DNA of 64,000 bases from Brachionus rotundiformis (lineage: Eukaryota; Rotifera; Eurotatoria; Ploima; Brachionidae): contig JAESIW010000138.1 of assembly GCA_016802295.1 (NCBI GenBank), positions 4,677,486-4,741,485 of the forward strand. Direction: 5' to 3'. Position 1 is the stretch's first letter; each line of letters starts with the position of its first letter. Positions 21,640-34,733 of this stretch are shown here, in pieces. The position numbers and the translations under genes are program-made. The notes under the pieces are model-generated. The model was given only the letters and a program-made list of their open reading frames with translations. It searched no databases and had not been told where the DNA came from.

Positions 21640-22168
21640 GTAATAATAATATAATAATAATCATTATCATTGATAATTGCTACGCTTATGTGTGAGGTCT
21701 GGATTAACCAGACTGTAAGCAATAATTTAGTCACTCAATATGTTATCTAGTTTGTTTTTGAATAAATCAATTATTTTCAATTCTATTACCTCATTTGTCA
21801 GTTTGTTCCAATCGCTAAAAAAATTATACCTCGGTAAACAATTATTTGTAAGTTCTCTTCTTAGTCTGTATCGATTATCTCTTGTATTATATGTACTCAC
21901 ACCATCCAAATGTTCGCTATACCAACTTATCTCGTCAACTCCATTCATGAACTTGTACATTTGTATTAGATCACCGCGTCTCCTTCTTGTCGAAAGTGTG
22001 GTTAGGTTCAGTTTTTTGAGTCTTTCTGAATAGCTTAGCTCACTAAATCCTTTAATGTTTCGTGTAGCTCTTCTCTGTACTCTCTCAACTGTATCAATAT
22101 CTTTCTTCAGGTATGGATTCCAAACTCAGACTACATATTCGAGATGGGGTCGAACGAGACTTGTGTAC
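21640..22168 (-). mobile_element. 5'-truncated non-LTR retrotransposon (reverse transcriptase C-terminus)
   Basis: Reading 22168 to 21727 gives the C-terminal part of a LINE-type protein: V-R-P-H-L-E-Y, V-W-N-P-Y, R-V-Q-R-R-A-T, S-E-R-L-K-K-L-N-L, R-R-R-R-G-D-L-I-Q-M-Y-K and F-F-S-D-W-N-K-L. An in-frame TGA at 22126-22128 interrupts V-V-x-V-W, so it cannot make an active product. A short 3' UTR follows, ending in a TTA/ATT microsatellite (about 21641-21680), typical of CR1/L2-like elements. The 5' end is lost at about 22168. Confidence 0.85.
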
Positions 22169-22452
22169 ATTTTTTTATAATACTTGAATCATGGTTACTG
22201 AAACCACTTAATAGAATATGTATGTAATATGGTGACTATTTTTCTTACTGATAAAATTAAATAATATTTTTATGTGATTAAATTTAATTATTTATAAAAA
22301 TATCAAAAATTTATGCAATTATTAAAATATTATTTTCATTCAATTTCTAAACTAATGGTAAATATTGAGAAATTCTCTTATGATGAAACTTACAAATATA
22401 AAATGAGTTTAATTAACACAAATTTAATAAAACTGTTATTATATTATTTAAA

Positions 22453-23085
22453 ATGAGTTTGATCAATTTTTGTTTATACAAAGAACAAGCGGAAAAATGG
22501 CCCAAAAAAGGGAATCATATTCTTGCCTCCTATGACCATGAAACTATTATTGTATATCAAGCATATAATCACAAAATAGCTAACGAAATTCTCAAATACA
22601 AAAATTTTCATAATGAAAATTGTTTGAAAGCTGGCTACAGTCTTTCAAGGATGACATGGATAAAAACAAATTTCTTGTGGATGATGTATCGTTCTGGATG
22701 GGCTAGTAAACCAAATCAAGAAAGAATAATTGCTTTTCAAATAAAAAGAAATGGTTTTGAAGAAATGCTAAGATGTTCAACCGCTTCAAATTCTCATGAT
22801 TTATCTAAAAAGGATAAGCTTGTAGTTCTTCAGTGGGATCCAGATCATAATCCTGATTTTACAAAAGTAGAATCTGGTCGAAGAGCCATTCAATTGGGTA
22901 TTAGAGGTGAAATGCTCTTGAAATTTTCAAAAGAATTTATTGTTAACGTTTTTGACATGACTCAATTTGTAAACGAACAATATCAAAAAATAAATGAATT
23001 AGATAGTCTCCTTGTTCCTGATGAAAGAATTTTTATTCCCAGTACTGAAGAAATTATCAAACATATTAACTTATCACATGAATAA
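22453..23085 (+). CDS. DUF4291 family protein, 210 residues
   Basis: A single exon covering a whole DUF4291 domain: Y-D-H-E-T-I-I-V-Y-Q-A-Y near the N terminus, then R-M-T-W-I-K-T-N-F-L-W-M-M-Y-R-S-G-W-A, Q-E-R-I-I-A-F-Q-I, V-L-Q-W-D-P-D-H and R-R-A-I-Q-L-G-I-R-G-E. The biochemical role of the family is unknown to me. From memory it is commonest in bacteria and fungi, so a transferred origin is possible. It is intronless and sits between a dead retroelement and a multi-exon gene. The start at 22453 directly precedes the conserved region. Confidence 0.9.
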   Translation: MSLINFCLYKEQAEKWPKKGNHILASYDHETIIVYQAYNHKIANEILKYKNFHNENCLKAGYSLSRMTWIKTNFLWMMYRSGWASKPNQERIIAFQIKRNGFEEMLRCSTASNSHDLSKKDKLVVLQWDPDHNPDFTKVESGRRAIQLGIRGEMLLKFSKEFIVNVFDMTQFVNEQYQKINELDSLLVPDERIFIPSTEEIIKHINLSHE

Positions 23086-23332
23086 TAGCTAAATCTCAAT
23101 TTAATTAGAAAAAAGTTTGATTTTTATTACGAGAAACCTTTAAGGTTGTATCAGATTTAATTTTAAAAAAACTTGTTAAAAAAATGAGTGATGATAGCAA
23201 GAATTCAAATATTAAAAAAAAAAATTTTATTTTTATTTAAAACAAAAGTCAATCAATTATTTTATAATTTTTACATTGTTTTTGAAATTTACTCTCTGGC
23301 CTTTGGTCTATTTAAAATTAAAATTTAAACAA

Positions 23333-26300
23333 TTATTTAAGTTTAATTTTTAAGAAAACTTTTTCATTAGAGACTATCGTGGCTTCTTTGTTTATTCGAT
23401 ATGGATTTGATAGAATTAAACTCTTTAAATCGTCCGAGTTTATTGGTAAAGGCTTTAAACAGAAAATAATTTCTTTGTCATAATAATAAAAAATTTAAAT
23501 ACTTGGTATAATGGAAGAGAAGAAAAAATTGAACCTTCACAAAATGATCTTACTTGAACCTCTGATTCATTAAAAGAATGCTTTGGCTTTACTAATGCGT
23601 CAAAGTATTTTTCATTTGGCAAAAGGCTATTTTTCTTTCCTTTTTCTTTAGATATTTGTGGCAATTTCATCGACTTTTCGGGCTCTTTAAATTTACCATT
23701 CAACATTTGCTTATTCAGAATCAATGGATATTCGTAATTTTTTTCAATAGATTTCTTATCAACTTTGGATTTGTTAAAAAATATCGGTAGCTTAAGTTAC
23801 CAATTTTAATCAAATAAAAATATTAGATTAAAATGTACTTCTGTTATATCGAATGGTGCTACCCAGTCTGATGAGTCATAAGGAGGTTTTTTGATTGGTT
23901 TGTTTTGACCTAAGAATCCAATGTATTTTCCTTTATTGGCACACCAGGCTCTTTCAGCAAAGTTATATTTCTATAATTTTACGGAGATATTCATCGTTAC
24001 CTTACTGACTCGTCGATAGAAGCAGATAGCAAAATTTTATTATGAGGTATGTATATTAGGCCGACAATCTTCTGCATATGTCCTCTCCAGCAAACTATCA
24101 TGTTTATTTTATTACTATTTTCGCTTAAATTAATTGGATCAGTAAAATTGTATGCTTCAATAAATTCTTCTATTTGCCAAATTGTAATATAACCATTTGA
24201 GTCTCCGGTGTAAAGAAGGTTTTGGTCTGAGTCAAAACAAATACATATAATTGGTGATTGTTTGATAGAATTGTTTGCTGGTATTTCGTTTATTATTGAG
24301 CCCTTAATGTAAAATATATATCTAATTCAAACTTTTAAATAACCAGAATTTACATTTTCATTCCAGAATTTAACTGACCCATTTTCATGACCAGTAATTA
24401 TGAAAAATTTAAAGGAGGGTTTTTCTTGATGAACTTCCTTTTCATGCTCAACTGAAATCATGCTAGTTTTACGACCTAATAATTAAATTTATTTTCTTCA
24501 TCAATTTTTTTATTATATAAGAATAATAAAATTACTGTATGAACTTTTATTGTCAAAATTATCTTTTTCAATCTGTAAAATAAAAATATATGAGAAAATA
24601 AAATTAAAAATTGTAAAAAAACTTAAAAAATTTTAAACTTAAGTGAAAAATATGCATTAAAATAAAAAAAATTTTTTTATTTTTTTTGATTTGATTTTAA
24701 GTATTGAAACAGTTTTTCCTAAAAAAATGCTGAAAAAAAAATTTTTCTTAAATAATAAATCAAAATCTCATAAAAAAATCGTTCATTTTGATTTAGCAAA
24801 AAAATTTATAACATTTATGAAAGAATTATAGAAAAAAAGGGATATTTGATTCTCATGATTCTCATTTAATAAATCATTATGAGGGTAATTAATTTTTTTT
24901 TTGAAATTTAACAATAATGCTTTATCTCTTTTGAATAAGAAAAATAGAAAAATGTTAAAAATGTGAAGCTTTGAAAAACTTTAAAATTAACTTTACTTCA
25001 CAGGTTTGGTCATTTCTAGATGATTCAGTGTCTATATACTCGACAATGGTTTCTCTAGAAAATTATAAGATTAAAGAATTCTTAAAAAATTAAACTACCT
25101 AAATTCGACTTTTTTCTTTTTGTTAATGAGAAGTTTTACACAAAAAATTTTAGAAAAATTTTCAAATTTGTTGAATGCATTTACGGCCTCATTTCCAGTC
25201 TTTTCATCCTCTTTTTCAACAAGATCCAGGCCAAATCTTAGATTAAAAAATAATATTTATAAAATACATGATAAATTATTTACATTTCTTTCAATTCCTG
25301 AGATGCAGTGTTCCAAAGAATGAGACAATTCGATGCTGTTACAAGCAAATTAAGCTCACTGTTAAACGCACTTGAACTTATTCGATGATTAGATAAGATA
25401 GAATACTGATATTCATTTAAATTAGATTTCTCAGTTTCATCTTCTTTTGGGTCTTCTTCATTTTCTTCATCGTTTTGAATCGGTGGAACTGGTTCATATT
25501 TATTTAAGGATGAACTTTTTCGTATTGTCTTACCAAGACAGTAAATTAAGTTAAGCTCATTAGAATCAATGGAATCTTGGTAGATTTTTATCACATTACA
25601 AGAATAACAAACAAATAAGAGCAATTGATTTTGTAAATTGCTGTAGTGTAGATTCACTACTTTCGATTCGATTGCTTCTTTTTTAGTTGCCTTTGACTTG
25701 AGCTCCTGACCTGTAGCAAAATTCCAAATTTTTATAGAGCCATCAATTCCAGCTGTGGCTAGTCTGAATCCACTTGGATCGATTGTCATACATGTCACTT
25801 TAATCTTGGGACCATGAGCTAAATAAGATTCTTAAAATAAATTAAAAAATAATAACCAAGTTAAAACCTTCTTTAATTGTGTATAAAAGCTTCCCAATGT
25901 CACATTCCCAAACTTTTATGACCGAATCAGTGCACAAAGTTGCTAATTGGTTTTCCGAGTAGGAAATAGCTTTAATAGGCTTATCATGAGTGTGCGGCGG
26001 AAGCATGGTGTCTTGAACCGATCGGGTTAAGGGCCAACAGTCCAAAACACTTGAGCAAGTAAGAAGTCTATCTCTTTTTTGATCAAAGCTGATACAAAAA
26101 ATTCTTTTCTCGCCAGGCCTTGTTTCTGTGTCAGAAAAGACTTGTAAACACTTGAATGTAGTCAAATCCCATACTCGAAAAACTCTTTCTGAAGATAAAC
26201 TTATCAACTGCTGATCTTTTTCATTACAACTTAGATCAACAATTGTGAACAAATGACCGGTTAATTTGGCACATGATTTATTCAATACCAACGGATTATA

Positions 26301-27563
26301 CAGTCGAATTAATTTGTCTACACCACCAGTAGCTATCAAATTTACTTTTGAGCAATAGCAAAATGAATTTAGGCCTTTAGTAATACCAACCTGACGATTT
26401 ATTCTTAAAGAATTTTATTTAAATCGAAATAGATAACAAGTTTAAAAATCTAACTTAATATCTTTATGTTCAAATTTGAAAAGTTCTTCTATTACCAAGG
26501 AAATTTTTTCGCTTGATGAACAGCTTATGAAACTATTAAGTTCAGGTATATACTGAATTTTGGTGACTGCTTCATCATGGACTTTTTTTTTAACAATGGA
26601 GTTCTTCACTGAGTCAACTTCGATAATTTTTCTCATTGGATCAAACAAGTCAGGTTTAGTATTATTAGATGATAATTCATTTACACTTATTTCCATGGTA
26701 ATTACATTGCCAAAGCTATCGCCAATTATCAATTTATCTGAATCCTTGTGCTGGTTGGTTTTATTAATTGTATCTAGACAGGTCAGTCCAGACATGCCTT
26801 GTATGTTTAGCAAGGCCTTAAAATTTAGTAGCAATAAAAGTAAAGAAAATAAAATCAAAAAATACCATGCCATTATTCACGGACTTTTGTTTATTACTTT
26901 TAAAATCCCAGAGACTAAGTGTTCGCTCGGCAGTAACCACAACTCGTTTCAGATTTGGCAAAAAACAACATCCATTTAGCCAACCATCATACTGTTCTTT
27001 CAAAAAAATACAACCATTTAGTTTCAATTTGTTGTTCCAAATTGACACTGCGCCTTTTTGAGCAACAGTAATGAAAGAGTCTATTTCAGCGGCATAATGT
27101 ATAGACTGGATGATGTCCCTTCGAGCCTTTTCACCCGATGCATCACCAATTCGAAAACGAAATGGGGCCATGAAAATTTGAACCTCATCAGAAGCTTCAT
27201 TTTGTTCTTGGCTTTTTCCAGACTCATCCAAAACTACAGAGTCCGAGTTGTATCCAAAAAGCTGAAAATTGACACAAAAATAGCTTGCTAAACTGAATAA
27301 ATTTTTATATTTACTTCACTCCAGTCAATTATACAATCAGGATTATGAGAAATTTTTTTGAAAAAAGTCTTGCAGTGTGATTCATTTAAATCTGGACCAA
27401 ATATCATGCGCAATCTATGCACAAAGTAATCAAATTTAAGAGTTTCCGAAATTTTTAAGCGTCTCTCTTCAATATTTAATTCTGAATTCTTAAGGGTTAT
27501 TTCGTTAATGTAGGCCAAAAATAAAGATATTTTGTCAGCAAAATCATCGACTGAAATATCCAT
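23333..27563 (-). CDS. WD-repeat protein related to WDR49/WDR64 (WDY-like), multi-exon
   Basis: A long gene with many 45-60 bp introns. Exon 1 (27563-27315) holds a degenerate EF-hand-like region ending C-I-I-D-W-S-E. Exon 2 (27261-26866) begins the first propeller (A-V-S-I-W-N, L-S-L-W-D-F). Later exons cover about 26820-26450, 26390-25860, 25810-25280, 25250-25090 and several between 25025 and 23333. They contain further WD blades (R-V-F-R-V-W-D-L, S-V-I-K-V-W-E, S-I-K-I-W-N-F, S-V-K-F-W-N, Y-I-T-I-W-Q). The last coding exon ends at the stop at 23333. An EF-hand N terminus with two WD propellers matches the WDR49/WDR64/WDY group, often axonemal or testis-associated. An intron of about 400 bp near 24.6-25.0 kb is the longest. 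Exon borders in the 3' third are approximate. Confidence 0.85.
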
Positions 27564-29722
27564 AATTTCTAAATTTTCATTAAAAAATACTTTAAATTCT
27601 TGTCAAAAATTCACTTTATATTGAAAAATTAAAATGAAATACGTTTACGAAATGGAAGTCTTTATTAAGAGAAATTTCCGCATACAAAAATCGGAATGTT
27701 TATTGTGCTAATAGGCTTAGCTAATAGTTAGTTGAATTTGATTAAATAAAACATTAAGACTCTTTTAATTAGCATAAATGATTTAAATGGTTCTAAATGC
27801 TTTCGTAACCTTGGCAAAAAATTCAAAAACGAAACAAATAAACAGGAAAGATACTTTTAATTTTAAGTTGACTGTCGAGTTTCTTTTTTAACTGTTGATG
27901 AATTAATTCTTAGTCTTAAGAAGCTGTTTTGTCTAGAATTAAATCATTTATGTAAACTTAAATGTTTTTAAAAATAAAATTCAAATTTTTAATTTTTACT
28001 CAATTTTATAAGATAAGATTCTTTTTTAGCTTAAGTGTTTTTGTTTTTGTTCAAATAATTAAGTAAGAAAAGAAATCGCGACAAAAAATCATTAACTTCT
28101 AATTAAAAATTAATAACTTAAAAATATCGAACTGGAAGCTAACTAATAAGATTGAATAATAAATTTTAATCAGATTTAAAAAATTTCGAAAAAACAATAA
28201 AGATCAAGCCTTTGAAATAATTTAAATTTTTAATATTTTTATATAGGATTTTAATTATTCAAATATTTGTGTTTTTGAATAAAGAAAAAAAGCAATAAAC
28301 CTTGCTTTTACCTATTTTTCCAATATTTTATAAAATAATATTTTAATTAAAAGTTAACATTTATTTTTTCTTTTGAAATTAAAAAAAAAGTAAATAAAAA
28401 ATTTGGTTATTAAATGATTCTTTTTGAAATAATTGAAAAGAATTTTTTTATATGTAAAATATATAAAATATAAATATAAAATTATAAAAAAGATTTCATG
28501 GTCTTAATTTTATCTAATATTTTTATTATTGTCTTTCATTTTACTTACGGAAATAAAAATATTTTCTAGCTCTTTTTTATTAATTTTAATTGATCTATAC
28601 CTTTCAACTAAGATATTAATAGATCAGCTTTGTTAAAGTTTTTTTTAATTTAAAAAAAGTTCGAAATCAAAAAATAAACAGATGTTTAGAGATTTAAATC
28701 TAAGGCAAAAAATTTAGAACTTGAAAAACATTTAATATTAATTGTTAATTGAATCTCTCAAAACTAAAATCAATCTAAATATCGAAATATTTGCATTGAA
28801 GATTACGACAAAATACTTAAATGCATTAAATTAAAAATAACTTTTTAAAATTATTACTTATTTTAAAAACAGTTTATTTTTAAATCCTTGATGAAATTTT
28901 CACAATTTATCAACTCTTACTGAAAAAATACATTTATGAAAATAATTGTATGCTTTATTTTCGCTATCATGATTCAAAAGTATTTTTACATGGTGCTTTT
29001 AGGTTGTCACAACTGTCATGCATGTTTATGGAAAACTTTTAACTGGTCCTAATAAGTTATTGAATTAAATAACATCAAAATTTAGCTTATTTTTTTATTC
29101 AGATTTGGCTGATTAAAGCCACAAAGTTTGATCGCATAATCTTCTTAATCAAAATTTTACTTTCTTTTATAAATAGTAATTTTAGGCGCTCATATTTATA
29201 CCAGACATTTGTCAGTTCATTAAAATTTAATTTACTTTTAAAAAAATATAAAATATTTAATCATGTCATATTTATTTTTAATAAATTAATTAAAGTTAAT
29301 TCAATTTAAAGTTTTTTCATTCTAACACTAAAAATTATTGTAAAAATTTTAACATTTTTGCAAAAATATTTGTGTTTGAGTCTTTTAAGATTATTGTGGA
29401 TTTTTTATTTTTTTTTCAAATTAAAACACCATAGTTAAATAAATTATTAAATTCGAGATCTAAAAATTACTTAATTACATTTGAAATTTTTTAAATTAAA
29501 AGAAGGAAAATTTAAACCTAAGTGATTTTCAAATATCGCCTTTAAAACTGGCTAAAATTAAAACAAATTAACTTAAGTATATATATAATATTTTATACGT
29601 TTTTATATTTTATTATTTAAAAATTAATAAATTAAACAGTTGGTTGAAAAAAAAAGAAAAAGACTTAAAAAAATATATGCTTGAAAAGGATATTTATAAA
29701 AAAAGCATCTTCTTTGTTTGAA
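27564..29722. other. Intergenic, 2.1 kb, very AT-rich
   Basis: Nothing supported on either strand. It presumably contains the promoter of the WD-repeat gene and the 3' end of the zinc-finger/coiled-coil gene. Confidence 0.5.
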
Positions 29723-31289
29723 TTAATTAACAGATTCATCGGTATCATTCGCTAAAATTTCAAATTGCAATTGATCATTATTTTTACTAATTGACTCAAT
29801 AAGACCTCCATGTTGGTCCTCCAGTTTCTGTAATTCACAGATCAATGGTTGAATACGTCTTTCCAATTGCGCTTTGCGGGCCATTATCTCTTTCAAATCA
29901 GCCCTTAGATTATTTACTTGCTTTTTCTTTTCGATTATATCATCTCCAACTTGTCTCACCTTGTACCTAAACTCTTCACCAGAAGTTAAATAAAAACAAA
30001 TCATATTCCGAATAGACTTTGCATTGGAACTAATTTCATCTTGCGTGCTGTACTCAATCTTGGTCAAAACATCTATAAGCTTAGTCAAAATGTTTGTTTG
30101 AATTTGACTTATTCCATATTTTATCCGATCGGCCAGCTGAAGTAAATCGGTGCTGAGGATTTCTTCGCCTTCGGTCACAAATTTATTCTCTATGCCTTCA
30201 CATGGATCTTCATCTATGCTCACTGTGGCGGTCATTAAGCTATAATCGTATGCTCTGGCAGACCGCTTCCTACGCTGTCCAGGCTTTAAATGCTGGAAAG
30301 TAAAAATATTCTGCTCTTCATTTAGACAAACAAGTTCTTCTTTTGGTGTATGAGCACGTCGTATGTGCGTGGGAATATTTTTTTTTAACATGGCTCGTCC
30401 ACAAAATTGGCAAGTAGCTACGTCTTTTTGATTGCGAAAACTTGGCGCCAAACTGCCATTTGTGAATCGATTTTCGTTGTGTTCTTTCTTGGCATCGGAT
30501 TTCGGTCGAGACCATTTTCTCGAGCTGGAAGTATTTGGTGATGGCAAATAGTCAAAGTTAATGACAGGATTTTTTGCTGTTTCAAGTGGAGCTGTAATTT
30601 CTTGAGCCAGAATTGAATAATTTTGAACAATGTGCGCTGGAAAACCTGAGTTAATCAAATTTTTTTTATTCAAGTTTTGTTGGTCTATACTGGAGAATGA
30701 ATTGAGATTGGTGTTTGGTTCAAGCTGAGGCTGAGCGTCGATAATTATTATCCTTTGACTAGAATTGTAATCTTGTTCGACTTTTTTGGACCGATTATTC
30801 TCGTTTGATAAATTCTTGTCCTCCAGACCTTCCAGATTGTTATTTGAATCGTCAAATAAATGAATAGTTGATGGTGTTGACTTAAGAATAAAAAATAATT
30901 AAGAAAAAAACAAATGAATCTATTTTACATATTCGAGGTCTGAATCGAATCCGCTTTTATTCAAATTTTCTAGACTGGTTGATTTAGAATTTAAATTTAT
31001 TGATGAATTCTCATCAAAATCGTCTATTATAATAGATTCTTTATTTAGCTAAAAGAATTATTTAATTAGTTTTAATAATTTTATTTATTAAATTGATTGA
31101 TACATGATCACATTCAGCGTCTTGCTCGTGCTTACCAGATGTATAGACCAATCTGGTCTGCTCTTTCAAAATTATCTGTCCGGTCGATTCGTCCAAAATT
31201 TCTATCTAAATAGTTATTTTCAACTTTGGAGCAATGTTAAGTCACAAATTTACCTTCTCGACCAGAATTTTCGGCTTTTTTGCTTCCAT
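29723..31289 (-). CDS. Zinc-finger/coiled-coil protein, 471 residues, four exons
   Basis: Exons 31289-31254, 31205-31104, 31048-30929 and 30880-29723 all join in phase 0. The introns are 48, 55 and 48 bp. One zinc finger with C-x2-C and H-x4-H ligands (C-Q-F-C ... H-I-R-R-A-H) lies at roughly residue 180. The C-terminal 130 residues are a predicted coiled coil (E-K-K-K-Q-V-N-N-L-R-A-D-L-K-E-I). The N-terminal third is acidic and Ser/Asn-rich. It could be a cytoskeletal, centrosomal or nuclear protein; I do not recognise an orthologue. The splice model is strong because every junction keeps frame. Confidence 0.8.
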
Positions 31290-33193
31290 GTTAAATCATA
31301 AAATCGATCTATGAATAAACTTTTAAATGAAAATTATCATCTTTAGATAATTCAGTTTACTGAATTTAAAATCTGGTACAAGTGCCATTGTGTCTTAAAT
31401 AACTTTCTTAGTATGACAGTTATTTTAGAAATTTATTTTAAAAAAAATAAGCTGCAGATTTACTTTATTAAAAACTGATTTTATTAAAGATAATTAAGAA
31501 AATGGTTTCTGCAGAATAGTATGAAATCAAGTTTAGGAGTTGGTTATCTGCAGAAACTTTGTTACTTAACTAAGTAAAAATATTTTTTTATCGAAACATT
31601 AGTTTAGCATTGAGAATAACATGACTTTAACCAGATTTTAATTTTAGTTTTGAAAAAATATTTATAAAAAATAGATAATTTTAAGATTGATATTCGATTT
31701 TTTAAAACCTTGTAAAAGCACATGTTTCGAATTTAGTTTTTCCACTTGGACCAATGTGCTTGCTTTTGCTTTATGGTCTACATGCATTAAATAAAATTCG
31801 AATTGCAATTATAATCTTGTTGATTTTAGGATAATTTATGATTTTTGTTGCAAATTATTTATTTTCAAGTTAGTTTAGCTTTTAATTTAGAACGAAATTT
31901 AGCATTCAAAAAATGTGAAATTATCTTATTTAAAAAAAGCAAAACTTTTCAAGTTTAATGATCGATTTTTAAATTTTAAAATTTTGATGATTTGGAATAT
32001 TTTTTTGCTTTAGATTTTAAAATAAAATCTTGCTTTTTAGATTTTTTTTGTTGATTTGATGAAATATCAAATAATAAAATAAATAAAAGTTATAATTAAA
32101 ATAAGACAAAAAGACGATTTAAGTTTTGAATTAAATTTTATAAATTTTGTTTTTAATCAAATGCTTAAAATAAAATAAATTAATAACTAGTTTAATATTA
32201 AAACATAGCTCATTATAAATTAAAAGATAATTAATCATCTTCTAAAAATATTTTTATTCGACACTAAAATTCTAAAATTAGACCCTATGAATCCAACAAT
32301 CGATTTTTCATTACAAGTTTACGGTTGTAAAAAATTAAGTTATATTTTTTGATGATTTAGTAACTAATGAAATAATTTTAAACCTGATCGATTTAATATT
32401 ATAATTTAAAACTATCGATTTTAAAATTAAAAATCTTTTATAACAATCAACGTACCTTTGCATAATAAACTTTAAGTAAACTTTTACTGATTCTTTAATT
32501 TTTCTTTTAGGCCATTCTCTTATGTTTAAAAAATTTTATTTTCCCAATTTATTTGGAATATTTTTCTTAATAGAAAAAATATTTTTTTAAAATTTATCTC
32601 GAGATATTTTCATGAATTTGTTTTTTGATCGGTAGATTTTAATTTTTAAATTGTATTTTTGTGTTTATTTAAAATAATTTCAATACAATTTTGTTTAACA
32701 AACAAAAATAGTATGACAAATTTAAACAATCTTTCGTAATAATTTTCTGCTAGGGCATAAAAAGGCTGATTAAAAATATCATACTAAGTTTAAAAATATA
32801 AAAAAAAAGCTTTTTTTAATTTCATTGAAATTTATATATTAAAATAAAATAAATGTTTGAAAAATGAAATTGCTGATTCTCAAAAATTTTGCAAAAAAAA
32901 AAGCTGAATGTGATTCGTAGCCAAAAATATTTTATTATAATAATAACAATTATGTGTTGAGAAAATTTAGGGCCTGGCTTAATGCATTTGCTTTAAAATG
33001 CTTACGATTGAAAAAGCTTGGAGAACAAGATCGGGTCTCTCTATCCAAAGCAATATAAATAGAAGTGTTCTGCAAGAAATTCTTCGCTCTTTTCATTTCA
33101 AAGAAAAGTAATTGAAAAAAATTTTCCAATCTTCTTGCAAAAAAATTGCAATATCCCTCGTGATTATTGACTAGACCGAATTATTGTACTAAA
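31290..33193. other. Intergenic, divergent promoter region
   Basis: AT-rich; upstream of both the zinc-finger gene (-) and MAT copy 1 (+). The only site I can support is the TATA box near 33054. Confidence 0.5.
33054..33061 (+). promoter_or_regulatory. TATA box of MAT copy 1
   Basis: TATAAATA lies 140 bases before the MAT start codon. A pyrimidine-rich TTCTTCGCTCTTTTCA lies about 30 bases downstream and could be the initiator. This is the only gene here with such a clear TATA arrangement, fitting a highly expressed housekeeping enzyme. Confidence 0.55.
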
Positions 33194-34477
33194 ATGAATC
33201 ACATTAATCAACCAGATACCGAAAATGAAACTTTTTTGTTTACTAGTGAATCAGTTGGTGAAGGCCATCCAGATAAGATTTGTGACCAAATTAGCGATGC
33301 TGTCCTAGATGCTCACCTCGAACAGGATCCAGATGCCAGAGTTGCATGTGGTACGAACTTAAATTGTGATGTTCTATTAATGACTTAAATTCGATTTTTT
33401 AAGAATCTTTTTCCAAAACTGGTATGATCTTGGTTGGTGGTGAGATCACTTCCAAAGCCAAAGTTGACTATCAAAAAGTAATCAGAGACTGTATCAAGAG
33501 AATCGGCTACGATTCTTCTGATAAAGGATTTGATTTCAAGACATGCAATGTTTTGTTAGCTCTTGAAGAGCAAAGTCCTGACATTGCTCAAGCTGTCCAC
33601 GTCAACAAAAAGGAAGAGGAGATCGGTGCTGGTGATCAAGGTCTTATGTTCGGTTATGCCACTGATGAGACCGAAGAATGTATGCCATTGACCATTGTTT
33701 TGGCACATAAATTGAACAAGGCTATCGCTGATGGAAGAAGATCAGGTTTGTTGCCATGGGCTAGACCAGATACCAAAACTCAAGTTACTGTTGAATACAA
33801 AATTGTTCACGGTAGCTGTGTTCCCATCAGAGTTCACACTATTGTAATATCAACCCAACACTCACCAGATGTAACAATTGAACAAATCAGACAAGGTTTA
33901 ATGGAGCATGTTGTTAAGCCAACCATTCCAGCACACTATTTGGATGAAAATACCATTTTTCACTTGAATCCAAGTGGTTTGTTTGTAATTGGTGGTCCAC
34001 AAGGTGATGCTGGTTTGACTGGTAGAAAGATTATTGTTGATACTTATGGTGGATGGGGCGCTCACGGAGGTGGTGCTTTCTCTGGCAAAGATTACACAAA
34101 AGTAGACAGAAGCGCTGCTTATGCTGCCAGATGGGTGGCCAAGTCTTTGGTTAAAGCTGGTCTCTGCAAACGTGTCTTGGTTCAAATTTCATATGCAATT
34201 GGTATTGCCGAGCCATTGTCAATCACCATTTTCTCGTATGGATCATCAACAAAATCTGAGTCTGAACTACTTGATATTGTCAAGAAAAATTTTGACTTGA
34301 GACCAGGCAAAATCGTTCAGTAAGTTGACTAATTAACAAATTGTGTTTCTTTTTATTGATTTAAAATTTTCTAGGGATCTTGAATTAAAGAAACCAATCT
34401 ATGCTGGTACCAGCTGTTATGGTCACTTTGGTCGTGATGGTTTCGCATGGGAAACTCCAAAACCATTGAAATTTTAG
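33194..34477 (+). CDS. S-adenosylmethionine synthetase, copy 1 (catalytically intact)
   Basis: Makes S-adenosylmethionine from methionine and ATP in the cytosol. Exons 33194-33350, 33404-34319 and 34375-34477 (introns 53 and 55 bp) give 391 residues, the normal length for the family. The catalytic motif G-H-P-D-K is at residues 24-28, G-A-G-D-Q-G and D-E-T-E-E are present, and the ATP-binding G-G-P-Q-G-D-A-G-L-T-G-R-K is intact. The C terminus G-H-F-G-R is conserved. I start at Met33194 because the upstream ATG at 33167 lies outside the conserved length. A diverged second copy lies at 42615-44053. Confidence 0.97.
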
Positions 34478-34733
34478 AAAATTGAAAATTATAAACATAA
34501 ACATTTTATTTAAATTTATCAAAAATTGAGGCATTTTTTATTTCTTAATCTTTAATCTAGAATCACAGTTGAGTAGCTTTTTACTCTAACTGCGATGCTA
34601 TCAAATAAATTTTGTTTCAAAATATGGTCGTGCTGTGTTTATAAAAATTAATGAAAAGAGCATTTTTATAAACACATCGATTCTTTATTAAAGTATTGAG
34701 ATCTAAAAAATATGCCATAAGGTTATATTTTTT

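Noticed and set aside
21740..22033. 97-codon plus-strand ORF
   Set aside because: Antisense shadow of the retrotransposon reverse-transcriptase fragment.
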